In this document: one piece after another, positions 62,348 through 64,000 of the stretch | How the letters are laid out: every line of letters starts with the position of its first letter | Position numbering within the stretch: position 1 is the stretch's first letter | Assembly (NCBI GenBank): GCA_018269005.1 | Contig: JAFDVK010000018.1 | Span: 54,949-118,948, forward strand | Direction of reading: 5' to 3' | DNA from: Acidobacteriota bacterium | GTDB taxonomy: Bacteria; Acidobacteriota; Blastocatellia; Pyrinomonadales; Pyrinomonadaceae | Length of the DNA: 64,000 nt | Position numbers and translations under genes: made by a program | Notes under the pieces: generated by a model | What the model saw: only the letters and a program-made list of their open reading frames with translations | What the model was told of the DNA's origin: nothing | Databases searched by the model: none

Positions 62348-62908
62348 TTACTCTTCCTCTGCGAAGGTCACTTTTTCGACCTCCAAAAAGCTCAATTCGT
62401 ACGGCGTCGAGCGGCCGAAGATCGTGATCGAGACCTTCAAAACGGCCTTGTCCTCGTTTACCTCTTCGACCTTGCCGGTAAAGCTCGCGAACGGGCCCGA
62501 CTTGATCCTCACGACCTCGCCGACCTGATACGTGAACTTCGGTTTCGGCTTCTCGGTCGCGGCCTCGATATTCAGGACGATCTGATCGACCTCGGCCTGG
62601 CTGAGCGGCGTCGGCTGCTTGCCGCCTAAAAATCCCGTAACTTTCGGCGTCGCCTTGATCGCGTGAAATACGTTATCGGGGATCTTGCCCTTTTCGTCAC
62701 ATTCGATCTCGACAAGCACATAGCCCGGATAGAACATACGCTCCGAGACGTATTCTTTGTTGCCGCGAAGTTCGATGACCTTCTCTTTCGGCAGCAGGAC
62801 GCCTGTGATCTGCTCGGCTAACTCCATATCGCGGATGCGAGCGTTCAGGCTTTCAACGACCTTATTTTCGTGTCCTGAATATGTGTGGATGAAAAACCAC
62901 TGCTTCAT
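62348..62908 (-). CDS. nusG: Transcription antitermination factor NusG
   Basis: 186 aa. The NGN domain starts [20 protein letters not shown] and includes [20 protein letters not shown] and [19 protein letters not shown]. The C-terminal KOW domain is [20 protein letters not shown]. It binds RNA polymerase and couples to Rho or ribosomal S10. It starts 15 bases after secE. Confidence 0.96.
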   Translation of the reverse strand: MKQWFFIHTYSGHENKVVESLNARIRDMELAEQITGVLLPKEKVIELRGNKEYVSERMFYPGYVLVEIECDEKGKIPDNVFHAIKATPKVTGFLGGKQPTPLSQAEVDQIVLNIEAATEKPKPKFTYQVGEVVRIKSGPFASFTGKVEEVNEDKAVLKVSITIFGRSTPYELSFLEVEKVTFAEEE

Positions 62909-62923
62909 TTCAAATATCCTTAA

Positions 62924-63166
62924 TTAAAGCCCCGCGATCTTGTTTATCACCCAGGAAAGGCCGTCAAGCAGATACACCCAGATGTAATCGGCAACGAAGA
63001 GATATAGGCCGAAGAATATAACGCTCACGATAACGACGATCGTCGTATTGCGAACCTCTTCCCGGTCGGGGAAAGTGGTCTTGTCGAGCTCGGCTCGCGT
63101 TTCTTTGATAAAAACGCCGATCCCCTCTTTTTCCTTCTTGGGCGCTTGTGCTACTGCTTCGGACAC
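62924..63166 (-). CDS. secE: Preprotein translocase subunit SecE
   Basis: 80 aa, the short form with one membrane helix. The amphipathic part IGVFIKETRAELDKTTFPDR and the helix TTIVVIVSVIFFGLYLFVAD are typical; the C-terminus is a short periplasmic tail. It clamps SecY in the translocon. It lies between tRNA-Trp and nusG in the standard order. Confidence 0.93.
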   Translation of the reverse strand: MSEAVAQAPKKEKEGIGVFIKETRAELDKTTFPDREEVRNTTIVVIVSVIFFGLYLFVADYIWVYLLDGLSWVINKIAGL

Positions 63167-63234
63167 CTTATTTCTCTCCTTCTAGACGAGGCAAACTCTC
63201 GATTTATCGCGGTCCTCGTTCACGATCATTGCAA

Positions 63235-63310
63235 TGGCAGGGGTACCAGGACTCGAACCCGGACCTAAGGTTTTGGAGACCTCCATGCTAACCATTGACA
63301 CCATACCCCT
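63235..63310 (-). tRNA. trnW: tRNA-Trp (anticodon CCA)
   Basis: 76 bases including an encoded 3' CCA. The acceptor stem is AGGGGTA/TACCCCT with discriminator G. The D-loop has TCAATGGTTAGCA, the anticodon loop CTCCAAA reads UGG, and the T arm contains GGTTCGAGTCC. The position between rpmG and secE is the common one for tRNA-Trp in this operon. Confidence 0.95.
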
Positions 63311-63319
63311 ATCCCAATT

Positions 63320-63378
63320 GCGGAATTTCGAATGCGGAATGCGGAATTATTCCGCCTTCCGCACTCCGCGTTCCGCAC
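63320..63378 (-). repeat. GCGGAAT/ATTCCGC repeat cluster between rpmG and tRNA-Trp
   Basis: GCGGAAT occurs three times (63320, 63334, 63341) and is followed by ATTCCGC (63349-63355) and two TTCCGCA copies, so the cluster is palindromic overall. The core GCGGAAT-t-ATTCCGC is at 63341-63355. Confidence 0.75.
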
Positions 63379-63531
63379 TTATTTGTTTTCTCTATGCAGC
63401 CTGTGCGTGCGGCAGCGACGGCAGAACTTATTGAGCTCAAGCCTGTTCGGCGTGTTCTTCTTGTTCTTCGTCGTTACGTAATTCCGCTCTTTGCACTCTG
63501 TGCACTGCAAAATGATGTTATCTCTAGGCAT
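63379..63531 (-). CDS. rpmG: Ribosomal protein L33
   Basis: 50 aa, from the ATG at 63531 to the TAA at 63379-63381. The product starts [20 protein letters not shown] and ends with [14 protein letters not shown]; the two cysteine pairs form the zinc-ribbon version of L33. [16 protein letters not shown] is the conserved centre. The position between tuf and tRNA-Trp/secE is standard. Confidence 0.93.
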   Translation of the reverse strand: MPRDNIILQCTECKERNYVTTKNKKNTPNRLELNKFCRRCRTHRLHRENK

Positions 63532-63542
63532 AATTCGTTCGT

Positions 63543-63605
63543 AGTTGGTTGTTCGCTGTTCGTGGCGGCTTTATCAATAACGAGCCACGAACAACGACCA
63601 ACGAA
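63543..63605 (-). repeat. Inverted repeat between tuf and rpmG
   Basis: TGTTCGTGGC (63557-63566) pairs with 63584-63593; outside it GTTGGT (63544-63549) pairs with ACCAAC (63597-63602). The loop is 17 bases. The words GTTCGT/GTTGGT recur within each arm. Confidence 0.7.
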
Positions 63606-63610
63606 CCTTT

Positions 63611-64000
63611 TTATTCAACAACTTCTGACACGGTGCCTGCACCGACTGTGCGGCCGCCTTCGCGGATAGCGAAACGCAGGCCCTTTTCCATTGCGATCGG
63701 AGCGATAAGCTCGATCTCCATCTGGATGTTGTCGCCAGGCATCACCATCTCGACTCCTGCAGGCAGGTTCGCAACTCCCGTCACGTCCGTGGTTCTGAAG
63801 TAGAACTGCGGGCGGTATCCGGTAAAGAACGGCGTGTGTCGGCCGCCTTCTTCCTTGGTCAGCACGTATGCCTCTGCCTTGAACTTCGTGTGCGGCGTGA
63901 TCGAACCAGGCTTTGCGATGACCTGTCCGCGTTCGATCTCCTTGCGGTCCACACCGCGGAGCAGAAGCCCGACGTTGTCGCCCGCCATTCCCGAGTCAAG
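63611..64000 (-). CDS. tuf: Elongation factor Tu, C-terminal part
   Basis: Only the last 129 codons are inside the window; the 5' part lies beyond 64000. The visible part begins [20 protein letters not shown] (end of domain 2) and covers domain 3: [60 protein letters not shown] and [20 protein letters not shown]. These are typical EF-Tu sequences. It is the most upstream gene of the rpmG-secE-nusG-rpl-rpo series seen here. Confidence 0.97.
   Translation of the reverse strand, partial: LDSGMAGDNVGLLLRGVDRKEIERGQVIAKPGSITPHTKFKAEAYVLTKEEGGRHTPFFTGYRPQFYFRTTDVTGVANLPAGVEMVMPGDNIQMEIELIAPIAMEKGLRFAIREGGRTVGAGTVSEVVE

Overview
The window looks like chromosomal DNA of a diderm bacterium, most likely Acidobacteriota and perhaps class Blastocatellia. 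That placement is an inference from gene content: an actinobacterial-type multifunctional 2-oxoglutarate dehydrogenase, a b558-type succinate dehydrogenase, BamA/Skp/FabZ/LpxA envelope genes, a fungalysin (M36) protease with FG-GAP repeats, a type VI secretion system (T6SS) and moderately GC-rich DNA. No rRNA, CRISPR array, prophage or plasmid gene was seen.

Layout. 1-5.4 kb: end of an unknown gene, the 2-oxoglutarate dehydrogenase gene (kgd/odhA type) and a CapA-like lipoprotein. 5.4-10.3 kb: a possible DNA-repair island with two unknown proteins, an ATP-dependent polynucleotide ligase, a hicBA toxin-antitoxin pair, a tiny solitary HicB-like gene and an archaeo-eukaryotic primase (AEP) fused to a HAD phosphatase domain. 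10.3-12 kb: STAS and GAF/HD-GYP signalling proteins. 12-16.4 kb: a repeat-rich spacer, a small membrane protein and the M36 protease. 16.6-21 kb: a LysR regulator divergent from sdhCAB. 21-21.7 kb: an IS200-like transposase remnant between mirror-image REP hairpins. 22-27.7 kb: bamA, ompH, fabZ, a small membrane protein, lpxA and a small zinc-ribbon protein. 27.7-35 kb: an FHA/M15-like protein, a NorD-like VWA protein and two PQQ-dehydrogenase-like beta-propellers. 35-49.9 kb, minus strand: a T6SS cluster transcribed tssA-tssB-tssC-hcp-tssE-tssF-tssG-tssH-(unknown)-vgrG-(lipoprotein)-PAAR, with no tssJ, tssK, tssL or tssM. 50-64 kb, minus strand: the transcription/translation super-operon tuf-rpmG-tRNA-Trp-secE-nusG-rplK-rplA-rplJ-rplL-rpoB-rpoC.

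How the genes work together. The dehydrogenase and sdhCAB supply consecutive TCA-cycle steps. bamA, ompH, fabZ and lpxA build the outer membrane. The T6SS genes encode tube, sheath, baseplate, ClpV and a spike carrying a metallopeptidase-like toxin domain. The ligase and primase-HAD genes could process and seal DNA ends, but no recognised Ku gene is present.

Less ordinary features: (i) the ligase/primase/HAD island; (ii) start codons exactly 6 nt after a -10-like hexamer, suggesting leaderless mRNAs; (iii) inverted repeats of different sequence families in most spacers of the rpo/ribosomal operon; (iv) a transposase with an in-frame amber stop between REP-like hairpins; (v) an eight-cysteine insertion in RpoB; (vi) a VgrG with a C-terminal HExxH domain and a neighbouring candidate immunity lipoprotein.
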